Below are positions 16,456 to 27,300 of a stretch of 64,000 bases of DNA, piece by piece (position 1 is the stretch's first letter; each line of letters starts with the position of its first letter). The DNA is from Curtobacterium sp. MCBA15_012. Its GTDB lineage: Bacteria > Actinomycetota > Actinomycetes > Actinomycetales > Microbacteriaceae. The notes below the pieces were generated by a model that searched no databases, had not been told where the DNA came from, and saw only the letters and a list, made by a program, of their open reading frames with translations. A program made the position numbers and the translations under genes. Location of the stretch: the NCBI RefSeq assembly GCF_001864935.2, contig NZ_CP126267.1, forward strand, positions 248,001 to 312,000. Direction: 5' to 3'.

Positions 16456-17196
16456 TCACGTCCGACGCCGTGCCCGAAGCAGTTGGAGCAGCGGCTGCAC
16501 GTCTCGGTGCGCGGTGAGCCATTCGACGGGCGTAACCGGTTGGCCGGCGATAGGCGTGTCCGCGTGCGGGGTGGTCATGAAGCAGAGGATCGAAGCGGGG
16601 TACATGGCGTCATCGAAGGCTGCCGCCAACCACGACAGGTGATCCAGCACGGGGTGTGCCGGGTCGTCGGTGAATTGCCACGCCGGGAATCGGAGCTCGT
16701 TGTCGCACACGAACGCGAACAGGTCCCCGAACGCGAGGTCGGTCAGAACCCTCCCTGTCCCGACATCCAGCCAGTTTGCTGCCTCGGCGACTGAAAGGGC
16801 AGCGCTCATGGCTTCGTGATCGGTGCGACGTTCGAGGTCGTCCGACTCCCCCCGCGCTACCTCAGCCTCCACCACTGACCACTCAGCGCGGGAGTGGAAT
16901 GACGACGTGTTGAGGAACTCCCGCTCGTCGTCTGTCAGGTCTCGCCCGGCTTTGGACCGACGCCGCCGCAGCGGTCCGAAGTCACGACCTGAGGCATGGA
17001 CGCCCACCAGGAGGGCGAAGGAGAAGCGCCGCGGCGGTCCTTCTGCGTTGGGAGACTCCGAAGCTGGGATGGCGTCGTCGGCGTCCGCGAAAATTTCGGC
17101 GGCGATCGCGCGGACGGAGTCGGGGAGAGGCTCTCCCGACAGTTCGGCGAGGGCGACTCGAGCTCGAGCTCGCGCGATTTGCAGGCGGGACGTCAT
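16456..17196 (-). CDS. Antitoxin-like protein, HTH plus PAWQF domain (246 aa)
   Basis: Residues ~135-240 contain SVAEAANWLDVGTGRVLTDL (excisionase-like HTH), then RFPAWQFTDDP, a helical section (LSWLAAAFDD), FMTTPHADTPI and TPVEWLTAHRD. This is the same order as the 4612-5268 protein and the end of the 15503-16450 protein. The first ~70 residues are a separate helical domain (QIARARARVALAEL). It is the first gene of a minus-strand operon. It is related to MbcA/ParS-type toxin-binding domains by pattern only. Confidence 0.5.
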   Translation of the reverse strand: MTSRLQIARARARVALAELSGEPLPDSVRAIAAEIFADADDAIPASESPNAEGPPRRFSFALLVGVHASGRDFGPLRRRRSKAGRDLTDDEREFLNTSSFHSRAEWSVVEAEVARGESDDLERRTDHEAMSAALSVAEAANWLDVGTGRVLTDLAFGDLFAFVCDNELRFPAWQFTDDPAHPVLDHLSWLAAAFDDAMYPASILCFMTTPHADTPIAGQPVTPVEWLTAHRDVQPLLQLLRARRRT

Positions 17197-17745
17197 CCGG
17201 CGGTCCGTTCTCGGTCGGCTTCTGAGTTCCTCAAGGATGCCTCAGCGGGACATGAGCGCTTGCGGGCGCAAGCACGCTTCGAAGCTTGTGGCCTGACCCA
17301 TCACGGTGACTCCTACCTCCATCGTTTGGCTTCGACTGACGGAGGACGACCTGGACGCTCACGCCGATTACGAGCCGCTGAATCGGCCGCCGACACCGCG
17401 GTCGTATCGCAGTAGAATCGCAAATATTGACTCGTTTACGAGCAAAAACGGGCGAATCCGCGACATAGTCAGGTCTGGGACCGGTGCACGGCCCCGCTGC
17501 CGAGAGGGTGATTACACTTGAGCCTTGAACGTAGGCACGCAAAAGGGCGGGCCGGCTTTGGCCGCCCGTGCCTCGGACGCAAGGAGTCTGCCAGGGCTCC
17601 TCTGTCCAGTCTTCGTTCAGTTCTCGTCGCTGCCTGTGAAGCAGCGGCGCGCTCACTCCGTTCCTCGGTTCCGTCCCGGGATGTTCGCACGCCCTGCGGC
17701 GTGTGACAACTCGGGCTCGTCTCACGAACCGAAGGAGCCAGCGCA
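17197..17745. other. Divergent intergenic region upstream of the transposition operon
   Basis: 549 bp without a credible gene. An AT-richer patch at 17400-17465 contains TTGACT and the palindrome CTCGT-TT-ACGAG (17431-17442), plausibly a promoter/operator. A GGGCGG..CCGCCC hairpin near 17546-17568 may be a terminator. No transposon end is evident here. Confidence 0.45.
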
Positions 17746-18027
17746 GTGTCAGACCCGAATCCGAAACCCGCTGGGCGACCTCGGCGGAAAGTCGCTGACC
17801 CCGACGAAGCCGCTCGCATCCTTGCTGAATTGAGGCGCGAGCACGACGCTCAGCTACGAGGAGCCGAACGTCGCCGTCGACTCGCCTTGGAAGCCGCAGA
17901 GCTCGGCGTGACGGCTTCGAACATCGCAGAGGCGGTCGGGTCAAAGCAGACAACGGTCTCCCTTTGGATTCGGAAGGCGCGGAACGAACGCGATCCTTCC
18001 GCACCATCCCACCAGAAAGACGCCTAG
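17746..18027 (+). CDS. Small helix-turn-helix regulator at the head of the transposition operon (93 aa)
   Basis: An Arg/Lys-rich N-terminus (PKPAGRPRRKVADPDEAARIL) is followed by a long helix and a clear HTH segment, GVTASNIAEAVGSKQTTVSLWIRKAR (residues ~55-80). It precedes tnsA by 75 nt, and an imperfect palindrome (18028-18052) lies in that gap. The likely role is regulation of transposition gene expression; this is inference from position and motif. Confidence 0.65.
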   Translation: MSDPNPKPAGRPRRKVADPDEAARILAELRREHDAQLRGAERRRRLALEAAELGVTASNIAEAVGSKQTTVSLWIRKARNERDPSAPSHQKDA

Positions 18028-18052
18028 ATTTCCAGCATCTATTGCTGAAAAT
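18028..18052. promoter_or_regulatory. Imperfect palindrome between the HTH gene and tnsA
   Basis: ATTTCCAGCA and TGCTGAAAAT are complementary at 9 of 10 positions around TCTAT. It starts right after the HTH stop and ends 50 nt before tnsA, an attractive operator for the HTH protein. Confidence 0.45.
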
Positions 18053-18102
18053 CCGAGACCTGCCTACGCTGACCGCATCGGTGACGAAGCGGGTGATGGC
18101 GA

Positions 18103-19047
18103 ATGGGCGACGTGCTGGACGCATGGGCGGATGAGTACTGGCCGGACGCGGTGACAGGACTGCACCTCGGCGGCGAGGACCTGGAACAGGTCCTCGCTCG
18201 ACACGCAGGCTTTGAGCGGCATCGCCATGGTTCTCGAGCACGACTGGCGCGCTCGATCCGCGGGGTGCGCCATCTCGACTTTCCCGACACGGAGGGCTTG
18301 CGCAGCCCGCGACTGGTGTTCAGCGCGGATGGCTACAGCACCTATCCTCGGGACCTCGAATCAGTCCGATGGAGCGACTTCACCGAGGCTCACCCGCTGC
18401 GCGACTTCTCCCGTCGACCCGGGCAGAAGAACAAGCCGATCGCGTTCTACAGCACGACCGTTCGCGACCTGGTCAACTGCGAATCCCGACTCGAGCGTTC
18501 CTTCGTCCTCGTCGCCGACTACGACCCACGGGTCGTGCACATCGGCGCGCAGTCGGTCGCGATCCAATTCCCGCCAGGCGACGAGCTCCGCCGGCACACT
18601 GTGGACTTCGTCGTTCTGGCACTCGGTCGAGTACCTGTCGCTGTGGACGTAAAGACGCCCTCCGAGGCGGCCAGGCCGGAAGCGATCGCTCGGCACGAGC
18701 GTGTCCGCAAGATCCTGAATCGCGCAGGGATAGGACACGTCGTATGGACCGGCCACGATCGTACGGTGATCGAGAACCTTGCCTTTCTCGCGTCGTCGAA
18801 GGTGCCTATGGCGGTCGCCACTACGGTCCGGGCTCGCGCTGTCCAGCACAGCCGCGGAGGCATTGCCGCCGGTCAGCTCGCCACGGAGATCGCGCCGTGG
18901 ATCGGTGACTGGCCAGCCAGCAGTGGTCGCACAGCGCAGCCCCGATCGCTCGCGCTCGTCGTCATCCGGAGTCTGATCTGGGACCGGCATCTGACAACAG
19001 ACCTCACGACTCCGTTCACGCAAACGAGCCGAGTGTTTGCAGCATGA
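18103..19047 (+). CDS. tnsA: TnsA-like transposon endonuclease (314 aa)
   Basis: Cuts the 5' ends of the transposon in cut-and-paste Tn7-type transposition. It has the restriction-like core E127/E131 (NCESRLERSF), D168 (HTVDFVV) and D182-x-K184 (VAVDVKT), in the order of TnsA. The following RHERVRKILNRAGIGHVVWTG region matches the rest of the TnsA N-domain, and the C-terminal ~100 residues would form the TnsC-interacting winged helix. ATG 18103. The stop overlaps tnsB (ATGA), giving an ABC order as in Tn7. Confidence 0.85.
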   Translation: MGDVLDAWADEYWPDAVTGLHLGGEDLEQVLARHAGFERHRHGSRARLARSIRGVRHLDFPDTEGLRSPRLVFSADGYSTYPRDLESVRWSDFTEAHPLRDFSRRPGQKNKPIAFYSTTVRDLVNCESRLERSFVLVADYDPRVVHIGAQSVAIQFPPGDELRRHTVDFVVLALGRVPVAVDVKTPSEAARPEAIARHERVRKILNRAGIGHVVWTGHDRTVIENLAFLASSKVPMAVATTVRARAVQHSRGGIAAGQLATEIAPWIGDWPASSGRTAQPRSLALVVIRSLIWDRHLTTDLTTPFTQTSRVFAA

Positions 19048-21164
19048 ACCAGTGGGTGCGGTGGCTCCGGGACGACCGACAGATCACCTGGCAGGGCCAG
19101 GAGGCGAAGATCCTGCGCATGGGGACGACCGTGCAGCTCGCGGACCTCAACGGCGAGCGGCTGCCCGATGTCCCGGTCTGCGATTTTGCACTCGGTGTCC
19201 GGAGCGCGCTCTTACCGGTGCTTGACCGGCCGCGGTCGTTTGCCGTCGAGAAGAAGATGACGCCGAAGGCGTTGAAGCGCTTCGAGAAGGACAAGGCGAT
19301 CCTCCTGCTACTGCAGACCGGCCTTAAGGCTTCAGATCCGATCAACGCCGTTCCCCCGCCTGCGCTGAACCCGAAGTTCCATACCCAGGCGGAGCGCACC
19401 ACGACGTTGGCGAAGATACGGGCCCGCAAGCCGAGAAAGAACGGCCGGCAAGATAAGCACTCCGTGGACTGGCTGTCGGAACGGCGCCGCCTCGAACGAC
19501 TGCTCAAGCGATACCGCGAGGGCGGATTGCTCGCACTCATCGATCCTCGATACATTGCGCCGCGGAAGATCCAGACCGGTGAGGCACTCCTCGACGAGCT
19601 GACAACCTTCCTTAACGATCGTCGAGTGAAATCGACGACGACTGTGTCTGCGAAGATCGTGCTCTTTCGCCACCACTGTCGGAAGAACGGCATCTTCCCC
19701 GACCTGCCGACCGATCGCACCATCCGCAGCCGCGTCAACCTCTTGATGGCCCGACGCGAAGAGTTCCGCGGATCCGCGTCGGCCCAGATCTCCGCGGGAA
19801 AGCGGCCCGAACCGGCGGAGCTCCAGCGGTTGACGAGCCGTGCCGGGGAACTGGTTCTGTTCGACACCACCACCGTGAACGTGTGGGTCATCGACCCCGT
19901 CACACGCGAAACATACCGTCCAGAGTTGACCATCGCGCTCGATCACTACACCCGGGCGGTTGTCGGCATGAGCGTGACCAAGACGACCTCCGCTTTTGGA
20001 GTCGTCCTCTGCCTCGCCGATGTACTCCGGCCGAAGACCACTGAACTCGTGGCCGAATGGACTGAATCGGGCGAACAGCCGGCGCCCCAGACCTTCATCG
20101 GCGTTCCTGCCGGAGTCGCCTGGTTCCCCGGATTTCACCCGGAAGCCGTCGGCGTCGACAACGGCATGCCCTTCCGAGCAACGGCCACATCAGGCGAGAT
20201 GGCCCGCATCGGAACCTCCCTTGAGCCGCAGCGCGCGCTGACGCCGACGGACAAGGCGCAGGTCGAGCGAGTGTTCCGAACGATCAAAGACCTGTTTGAA
20301 GCGCTGCTCTCGGCCTTCACGGGCGGATCCGTGCACGAGAAAGGCGAAGACCCCCGTGCCGAAGCGGTGTGGACCGGCGAGGAGTACGAGCGCCGAATGC
20401 GCCAGTTCATTGACCTTTACAACCATCGCCTGCACACCGGTCTCCGCCACGAGCGTGACCCGTATGTCGATCTCAGTCCGTACGTGATGTGGGCGCTCTC
20501 CCTCGAAGAGACGGGCATGCTTCCAGACGTCACTGCCGCGCACGAGTGGATTCGCTTCCTCCCGTCCGTGCAGGCGACCATCTCGGCAAGCTCTCTCACC
20601 GCGAGAAAGCTCAAGTACAGGAGCGCTAGCCTCCGAGAGATTCAGCGAGACGGCCGCGCACTGGACGGCAACAAGATTCGTGTCTACTACGACCCATCTG
20701 ACCTACGCCGGACGTACTGCTTCGACGGCGACGGGATGCTGCACTCGTTGCGATGGGACAAGCTCACCGCGCACACCCCCAGATTCGGTGAGACCGCAAC
20801 CAACTGGATCAACACGGCGCTCCTCGAGAAGGCGCCGACCCAGAAGCAATTCACTGAGCGCCTCCTCGACCTCCTGGACGAATTCGACGCCGACACCCCT
20901 GTAGCCGCCACGGTCCGGCGGAAGAGCATCGGGGAGCGCATCGTCGGAATTCAAACGGACCGACTCCGAGACGAAGATCTAGAACCGATTGAAGACGACC
21001 CGATCGAGGATGACGCCCTGACAGTCGAGCCGATCGGCTCCGTGACGGCGGCGCTCGAAGCAGGCGACGAGGAGGCCGAGACTCAGCACAAGCTTGCGCC
21101 CGTCACGCCGATCGGTCCACGCAAGCGGCTGCGACGCGTCGACGCGCAAAGGAATGGCTGGTGA
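19044..21164 (+). CDS. tnsB: TnsB-like DDE transposase (706 aa)
   Basis: Binds the transposon ends and performs 3'-end cleavage and joining. The retroviral-integrase-type core carries D274 (VLFDTTTVNVW), D372 (GVDNGMPF) and E408 (KAQVERVF), a D...D-35-E arrangement. N-terminal helical DNA-binding domains fill residues ~1-230 (KRFEKDKAILLLLQTG; RRLERLLKRYREGG). A Mu-C-like beta-barrel region follows the core, and an acidic C-terminal tail (~residues 600-690) may contact TnsC. It overlaps tnsA and tnsC by 4 nt each. Confidence 0.9.
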   Translation: MNQWVRWLRDDRQITWQGQEAKILRMGTTVQLADLNGERLPDVPVCDFALGVRSALLPVLDRPRSFAVEKKMTPKALKRFEKDKAILLLLQTGLKASDPINAVPPPALNPKFHTQAERTTTLAKIRARKPRKNGRQDKHSVDWLSERRRLERLLKRYREGGLLALIDPRYIAPRKIQTGEALLDELTTFLNDRRVKSTTTVSAKIVLFRHHCRKNGIFPDLPTDRTIRSRVNLLMARREEFRGSASAQISAGKRPEPAELQRLTSRAGELVLFDTTTVNVWVIDPVTRETYRPELTIALDHYTRAVVGMSVTKTTSAFGVVLCLADVLRPKTTELVAEWTESGEQPAPQTFIGVPAGVAWFPGFHPEAVGVDNGMPFRATATSGEMARIGTSLEPQRALTPTDKAQVERVFRTIKDLFEALLSAFTGGSVHEKGEDPRAEAVWTGEEYERRMRQFIDLYNHRLHTGLRHERDPYVDLSPYVMWALSLEETGMLPDVTAAHEWIRFLPSVQATISASSLTARKLKYRSASLREIQRDGRALDGNKIRVYYDPSDLRRTYCFDGDGMLHSLRWDKLTAHTPRFGETATNWINTALLEKAPTQKQFTERLLDLLDEFDADTPVAATVRRKSIGERIVGIQTDRLRDEDLEPIEDDPIEDDALTVEPIGSVTAALEAGDEEAETQHKLAPVTPIGPRKRLRRVDAQRNGW

Positions 21165-22294
21165 GTAGCGACGTGCAAGGCGGCACCGCGGACACTGACG
21201 TACATCTGAACCGTCTCAGCGCTGCGGACCGTGCATTCATTGAGGAGACCGAGAACGAGGCCACTCTGGACCCCGGCACGAAGAGCATGCGGGAGGTGCG
21301 AGCCATGACGCCTGACGAGCGCCTCGTTTACCAGCACCAACGTGCCCAGTGGCAAGCGAGCATGCCGTTCCTGTACACGCCTGTTGCGGACCGTGCGTTG
21401 ACAGCACTGACAGTCAGCGCCCTGGCTGCAACGAACAAGCCCGTCCACCAGCGGGGCGTTCCGGTAGTTTCCGGTCCGCCAGGAGTCGGGAAGTCCTTCA
21501 TCGTCCGTCAATTCGCAGTGAACGAGCTCCGACGCCTCGCGCGCCTCGACCATCTTCTTGGTATTGCGCCGGACCCAGCCCGGGACTTTGACGTCACCGA
21601 ACGATCGGTTCTGTACATCGTCCTCGAAGACGGAGTCGACGTGCGAGGCATGTACTTCACGATCCTTCGTGAACTCGGATGGCCGGCTGAACGCCGCGAC
21701 CCGTCAGTTCAGGTGCAACGTGCTCTCCATGCATGCCGCACGCGGCTGCTCGTCCTCGATGAGATTCACAACGTCAAGTTCGACGGACAGACCGGACGCC
21801 ACGTGCACCTCGCCTTGAAGTGGCTGACGAACATTGGCATCCGTGTCGTGCTGTGTGGCAACGACATTGGGTGGATGCTCACCGACCCACCCAAACGCCC
21901 CTTGGAGACATCCCGTCGCGGGTCTAAAGGGCGCTGGATCCCGATCCCCGTAGAGGCTATGCCCTACAACACAAGCGACGACCGGGAAGCCTGGGGCGCT
22001 CTGTTGCTGGAGTACGAACTGCGACTGCGGCTCCCAGGACAACCGAGCCGGGAAGGGTGGCTCTCTGTGGGCCTCGCCGATTACTTGTGGGTGAGTACCC
22101 TCGGCTACCTGAACAGCCTCGCGACGCTTATCGACTCGGCCGCAGCTGCTGCAGCGTGGGATGGCTCTGAACGAATCACGCGCGACGTCCTTGACGAGAT
22201 CCTCCTCGAGGAACACGTCCAGTCGAGTCGGACGACGCGCCTCGCGCTACTCGACCGCGGGAAGTACGACTTCGCGCTTCAAGCCGATGTCTGA
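21161..22294 (+). CDS. tnsC: TnsC-like AAA+ ATPase (377 aa)
   Basis: A regulator ATPase that bridges the target-site protein and the TnsAB transposase. It has Walker A GPPGVGKSFIVRQF near residue 105 and Walker B LLVLDEIHNV near residue 200. A sensor-like segment (GIRVVLCGNDIGW) follows, in the order of TnsC/TniB. GTG start inside the tnsB stop. Its length is between TniB (~300) and Tn7 TnsC (~555). The 3' end overlaps tniQ by 8 nt, so all four genes are coupled. Confidence 0.88.
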   Translation: MSSDVQGGTADTDVHLNRLSAADRAFIEETENEATLDPGTKSMREVRAMTPDERLVYQHQRAQWQASMPFLYTPVADRALTALTVSALAATNKPVHQRGVPVVSGPPGVGKSFIVRQFAVNELRRLARLDHLLGIAPDPARDFDVTERSVLYIVLEDGVDVRGMYFTILRELGWPAERRDPSVQVQRALHACRTRLLVLDEIHNVKFDGQTGRHVHLALKWLTNIGIRVVLCGNDIGWMLTDPPKRPLETSRRGSKGRWIPIPVEAMPYNTSDDREAWGALLLEYELRLRLPGQPSREGWLSVGLADYLWVSTLGYLNSLATLIDSAAAAAAWDGSERITRDVLDEILLEEHVQSSRTTRLALLDRGKYDFALQADV

Positions 22295-24287
22295 CAGAGA
22301 TCGGCCGCTGCGCCGGTCAACCGTGCTGTCGGTGCGACCGCGGCTGTACCGTGACGAGTGGTTGCACTCGGCGATCAATCGCTGGGCCTGGTACATCTTC
22401 GGGGTCTCTCGCGGCACCCTCTTGGACGAGTTCGGACTCGAACAGCTCTCGGAGCACGAGATTCGCCAGCTCGGGAACCGCGTTGACGGCGACGTGCTCG
22501 CCAACATGGCAGGTGCAGTCGGCATCTCAGCGGATGCGATCCGTGGCATGACGATGGCGACGATCCAAGGGCCAGCGGTCTCCTTGACTGATCGGCCATC
22601 GATGGCGAGCCGGCGCCTATGGGCACGGGGATCGGGAACACGGTACTGCCCGGATTGTCTCCGCGAACGGCCTGGGGTCTTCCTGCGGTCGTGGCGTCTG
22701 ACGTGGACCTTCGCGTGCACGGAGCATCGTCGGATCTTGCTCGACGCGTGTCCGACGTGTCTTCTCCCTGTACACGAACTAACGGGAAGGAGCCGCTTCC
22801 TTTGGGACCCGAACCGGTGCCGGGCGAACATCGACGGCGGGCTGCCCGTGACACCCTGCGGAGCCGAACTCATTGACGACTGGGGCGAGAACAAGCTCTC
22901 ACTGCAGAGCCCGGTCCTCCTCGCTCAGGAACGGATCCACAGCACCATCGATAGCGATCCGGACCGGGAGAGGTTCTTCTCGACTCTTCGGGGCGTTGCC
23001 TCGGCACTGCGAGCCGCGGGCGAGATCGACATCATCGCATCGTTGAGCGGTATGCCAGCCGACGGGCTGGTTGGCCTGATCGAGCCCGAAGAAAGAGTGG
23101 GGCTCACTCCGCCGAGCAACGCGTATGCCGCGGCAGCGCTCTTCGCCGCCGCCGTGATGGTCATGACCGCCGACGACGAACTGATGAGCCCGCTGATCCG
23201 ACAGGTCACTTTCGCCAGATCGCCCGGCCATGTGCCTCGCGGAACAGGCTTCGGACCAGGTAGCCCGCTAGAGACTCTCGCTCGATGGGGGATGCCGACC
23301 GGGCGGATGCGGGAGCGGGTTCTCGTGGCACATGACCAAGACTTCAGCATGACCCATCGACTCGTCTACGGCTCGACGATATCCTCATCCACGAGAGCTC
23401 GCCTCGGAGCAGAGTCGAGTTCTCGACGGCCTTTTGTGCACCCGTCTGACATGCCGCCGTTGCTGTGGACCGAGTGGGCAGCGCGATTGGATAGCGGCGG
23501 CCGGGCCAACGAAAGCTTTCTCCGCGCGGCTCTGACGGCCGCAGTACTGACCGTCGACAACGGCGATCATCTCGTCGCACTTCCGGAAGTAGTGCAGGAG
23601 TCAGGAGCGTCAGACCGGATGACACGACTGACCCGGTTGCTCCGACCGAACATGATCGGCGGTCCGAAGAACGCGGACCGCCTCGTGAAAGCCGTCACGG
23701 AACTGGCCGTGATCCTTACCCTCGACCCATCGCCGATTGACTACCGGAGGCGCAGGGAGCTCGACTGGTTCATGATTCTGACCAAGCCCGACTGGCGGGA
23801 CCTGTGCGATGCTTCGGGCCACAATCCAGGGGGTGACGTTCGCCTTCGTAACGCCAAGCGGTACCTGTTTCAGCGCGCAACACTCGCCCCGCTGTTGGCG
23901 CTGCCTCCCGAGCTAGCAATGGGAAGGCATCGGCAGGACACGGCCGAGTACTCCCGCTTCCGAGCGTCCGTCACAGCCGAACTGCAGGAGGGCCTCGACT
24001 CGTACCTCCGCGGGCTCATCGACGCGACGGGTCTTCGCGAGCCGGTGACCTGGGTACCGGACCGCAGTCGTGCGCGGTTGGCAAGGGTCGGGAGGGATCT
24101 CGAGGACATCGACTGGGTCCGACTTCACGAACTACGCGGCGAAGGGTGTCCGGACGGACAAATGGCGCGCGAGCTGAATCGCACCATTCGGCACTGCCTT
24201 TGGGCGGGTGACGCCCGACCTCATCCAAGCGGCGCTCGTGTCGAGACCATCGACTGGTCCATCGCACTACAAGCTAGATCTCGTTGA
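22287..24287 (+). CDS. tniQ: TniQ/TnsD-like target-selection protein (666 aa)
   Basis: The N-terminal TniQ domain has LSVRPRLYRDEWLHSAINRWAW, then the zinc module CPDCLRERPG ... CTEHRRILLDACPTC (residues ~125-170). The long C-terminal part (~500 residues, including a TnsD-like helical region and WxxL-type repeats) suggests a TnsD-like protein that recognises a fixed attachment site, rather than a short Cas-associated TniQ. Start at ATG 22287. No cas genes or CRISPR array are present in the window. The target site is unknown. Confidence 0.82.
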   Translation: MSDRDRPLRRSTVLSVRPRLYRDEWLHSAINRWAWYIFGVSRGTLLDEFGLEQLSEHEIRQLGNRVDGDVLANMAGAVGISADAIRGMTMATIQGPAVSLTDRPSMASRRLWARGSGTRYCPDCLRERPGVFLRSWRLTWTFACTEHRRILLDACPTCLLPVHELTGRSRFLWDPNRCRANIDGGLPVTPCGAELIDDWGENKLSLQSPVLLAQERIHSTIDSDPDRERFFSTLRGVASALRAAGEIDIIASLSGMPADGLVGLIEPEERVGLTPPSNAYAAAALFAAAVMVMTADDELMSPLIRQVTFARSPGHVPRGTGFGPGSPLETLARWGMPTGRMRERVLVAHDQDFSMTHRLVYGSTISSSTRARLGAESSSRRPFVHPSDMPPLLWTEWAARLDSGGRANESFLRAALTAAVLTVDNGDHLVALPEVVQESGASDRMTRLTRLLRPNMIGGPKNADRLVKAVTELAVILTLDPSPIDYRRRRELDWFMILTKPDWRDLCDASGHNPGGDVRLRNAKRYLFQRATLAPLLALPPELAMGRHRQDTAEYSRFRASVTAELQEGLDSYLRGLIDATGLREPVTWVPDRSRARLARVGRDLEDIDWVRLHELRGEGCPDGQMARELNRTIRHCLWAGDARPHPSGARVETIDWSIALQARSR

Positions 24288-24350
24288 CGCAGACGCGATC
24301 TCGCCCATCCAAATACGGCCCTGGGCAAGTCCATCCCCGATGTCAGTCCC

Positions 24351-27300
24351 TTGCGCTTCAATTCCCCCGTGGGCCGGAACAAGAGCAAGAAGCCAAAGAA
24401 GGATCGAGCCAGGCGGGTTCCTAGGTTGGACCCGGTCGCCGAGCTCTTCCGAAGGCGTGACGCCGAGGAAGTCTGGTCAGCACTATTCGCGGCCGGGACC
24501 TCGCCGGGAGCACGTCACCGTTGGACGGCGGTCGGCGCCGCGATCGCCGCGGCACTGCGCGCAGAAGATGCTCGGGTTGCGCCTGGGAGTGAAACGGACG
24601 CGCTTCAGTCCACGGTCGATCGCGCCGCACTGGCAGCAGGCATCAGCCCAATGGAAGAGGACTTCATCCCAGCCGACCCCCGGGTGCGCGTTCGAAGTCG
24701 GGTCGACGACGAAGTATTGGAACTCTTTCCCGGTCTCACAGAACGACCGGTGGCCGACCTCGCGCGTGCGCACCGGCTGGCGCAGGTCGTCGATCACCGT
24801 GTCCTGAAGCGGCACGGATTCGGCATCCTGAACGTGCTCCACGTTGCCTACAGATACGCGGACTGGGTCGTCAGCGAGATTGCACCGACGTGGCCAGCCG
24901 ACGAGGACGTCTCGATTGGCGATCCACTTGCCGTGACGAGCGAGGAGATCAGTGTGGCGCGCAAGGTCGTTGGCAGAGAACCAGCCTTCACGATGGATGA
25001 GCGCGATCTGCTTGCGCTCGAATGGATGACGACCTCGGCAGCTCGAGCGGACTTCTCGACAGAAGGGATCAGTGGATTCGGCCGATTTCTGAGGTACCGA
25101 GTCGGCAGCAACACTGCTCGAGAGCGGTGGCTGCCGCCCGCTTTTGTCCCCGAGATCGTCATGGAGGCGGTGCACCAGCTTGTGGAGGAGGCTAGCCGCT
25201 CCGAAGAGTCGGCGGCGGATCTGCGCGCTGACTTCGTGCGCCAAGCGCTCCGTGCGCTTCTTCGCTTCAACGACGCGGTTCACGGACCAGCAGAATCGCA
25301 GTGGTCACTGCCGCAGGGACGAGCTGATGAGATTACATGGCTCGTACCGTTCAGCCGAACGAGCATGCTTGCTGTGCAGGTCGTTGCTGTGACCGGCAGT
25401 TCGCCGATACCGGAGAAATGGGCGGTCGAGCGGCTCGCGGAACAGGCGCGAGAAGCCGGCACTCCGATCAAAGCAAGGTTCGTGGGTGGGGCCACCGCAA
25501 CTCTTCCCGGGGAAACTGAAGTCGTCCCGCTCGTCGTCGTCGCAGCAACGACGCACGTCGTCGCGATGCAGCGGAACGGATGCGCGACCGTGGCGCTCGA
25601 GGACCTCAGCTGGATTGCGGAAACCGCCGAAGACGATGACGACCTCCTTGCGTTCGCACGAGATCTTGCCGCTCCGGACTTCCCTCGAAGCATGGGATGG
25701 GAAGCAATCAACTACTGGGAGCCCTGGCGGACAAATGGGAAACAGTTCTTCGGGGGTGGCATCAAGCCGTCGTTCGCGATGTTCGAGGCCCATGCCGGAG
25801 AGGCTGAATGGGAGCGTGCATCCGCGCTCTCGAAGCTAGAAGCGGCGCTCTTCTTCGTGGGGCTGCCTCCGCTACGTGAGACGCAGCTCGCGGAAGCGAC
25901 TGCAGACTCAATGATGGTGATCTTGCCGCCCGAGCCGACCTACGACCAGCGGCACGGTGCTTACCGCACGCGAATGGCGGAGGGGTGGGTACTGAGCAGC
26001 ACCGAACCTCCCGTTGCCCTGCCGCTCGCAACGGATAAGTGGAAGAGCGGGCCGGGTCTCGTGGTGAAGAGGGACTACGCGGGTGGTGTCGCCTACGGTC
26101 TGCACTCGATCGCAGATCGGTGGGCTGCGGCCCACGCAGAATCAGAGGTTCGTGGGTATCGGCTCGAATTCGAAGACGCGGATGAGGGTGAGCCGGTGTC
26201 GCAGCGATCCGGTGAGCTCCACGTGGACGGAGTTGTCCGAGCGACATGGTCGATTTGTGCAGAAGAATTTGCGAAACGAGCGGATGGTGATCCTCGCGCG
26301 GCCAACCAATTCACCGCGGCCCCGCTCCGAAGTATTCTCGAAGTCGGCGGAATGGAAGAGCGCAGCGCCAACCAGATCGCGCAGGCTCTAGCCGCGGCTT
26401 CACCGTTCCTCATCCTTGAGCTTCGTACCGCCCGAACGATGAAGAATGACCTGCCCGCCCCTATCCGCTTTGACGAAAACGCAGCCGCGCAAGTAACACG
26501 TGAACTCGCCCGCCGGCTGGCTGAATCCGCCGTCGACCCCGGCACCTACGGCGGATCAGAGGCCAACCGCATCATCAGAGAACACCTCGCGCCTGCAGTG
26601 CTCGCCGAACTCAGGACTCGCGTCTCCGAGTGCGGGCGCACACGTGTTGTCGAATTTGGCTTGGAGCAACTCGTGCGGGTGGTCGATGATCGTCACCGGT
26701 CAACCGGAAACCTGCAGCGAGTATCCCGGCACTTGCGAACGTCGTGGGACCCAACGGAGCAAATGGTGGAGACAACGGGCACATCCCTCCGGCTTCGTCA
26801 GGCGAACGAAATTCTGGTCGAGGCCGCGATCCGCGAGGCGGACGATGATGAAGTTCCCGCGTCGCCTATCGGCGCGGATTCCTGGCGCAGGCTTCTTGCT
26901 GCGGCGGATGCGTATCTCAGCTTGACCAGTCACAGCGAGCGCCTCCACAACGGGATAACACCAGTAGAGGTCGAAGTTACAGACCTCTACGAACTGCATG
27001 TGCGCGACGACAACACCGGTCTACACGCGCGGTGGCCTCTCGACGCGGCGAGCATGAATCACGCTGCAGCGGTGTCGGCCCTTGACGAATCGACGCCCAT
27101 CGAGACGGTTGCGTCGCCTGAGGTGCTCATCGAAGTTGATGCTGCGATGCTCGACGCTTTTGGTGTAACTCGGCAGGACATTTACGCGGTCCTAGGCGCT
27201 CTTGTGCAGTGGGCGCAATTTGAGGCTGGTTCGAACATTGCAAAGACCGATCGCGCAGCCGTCGTCGCATGGCTGAGCGAAGTGCTCGACGAGGCGGATC

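Noticed and set aside
17400..17520. Left end of the Tn7-like transposon close to tnsA
   Set aside because: I found only one small palindrome and no repeated TnsB-like sites here; the 10.2-kb repeats are a better candidate.
17231..18241. 336-codon minus-strand frame before tnsA
   Set aside because: It crosses the divergent promoter region and runs opposite the HTH and tnsA genes; composition is random and there is no domain.
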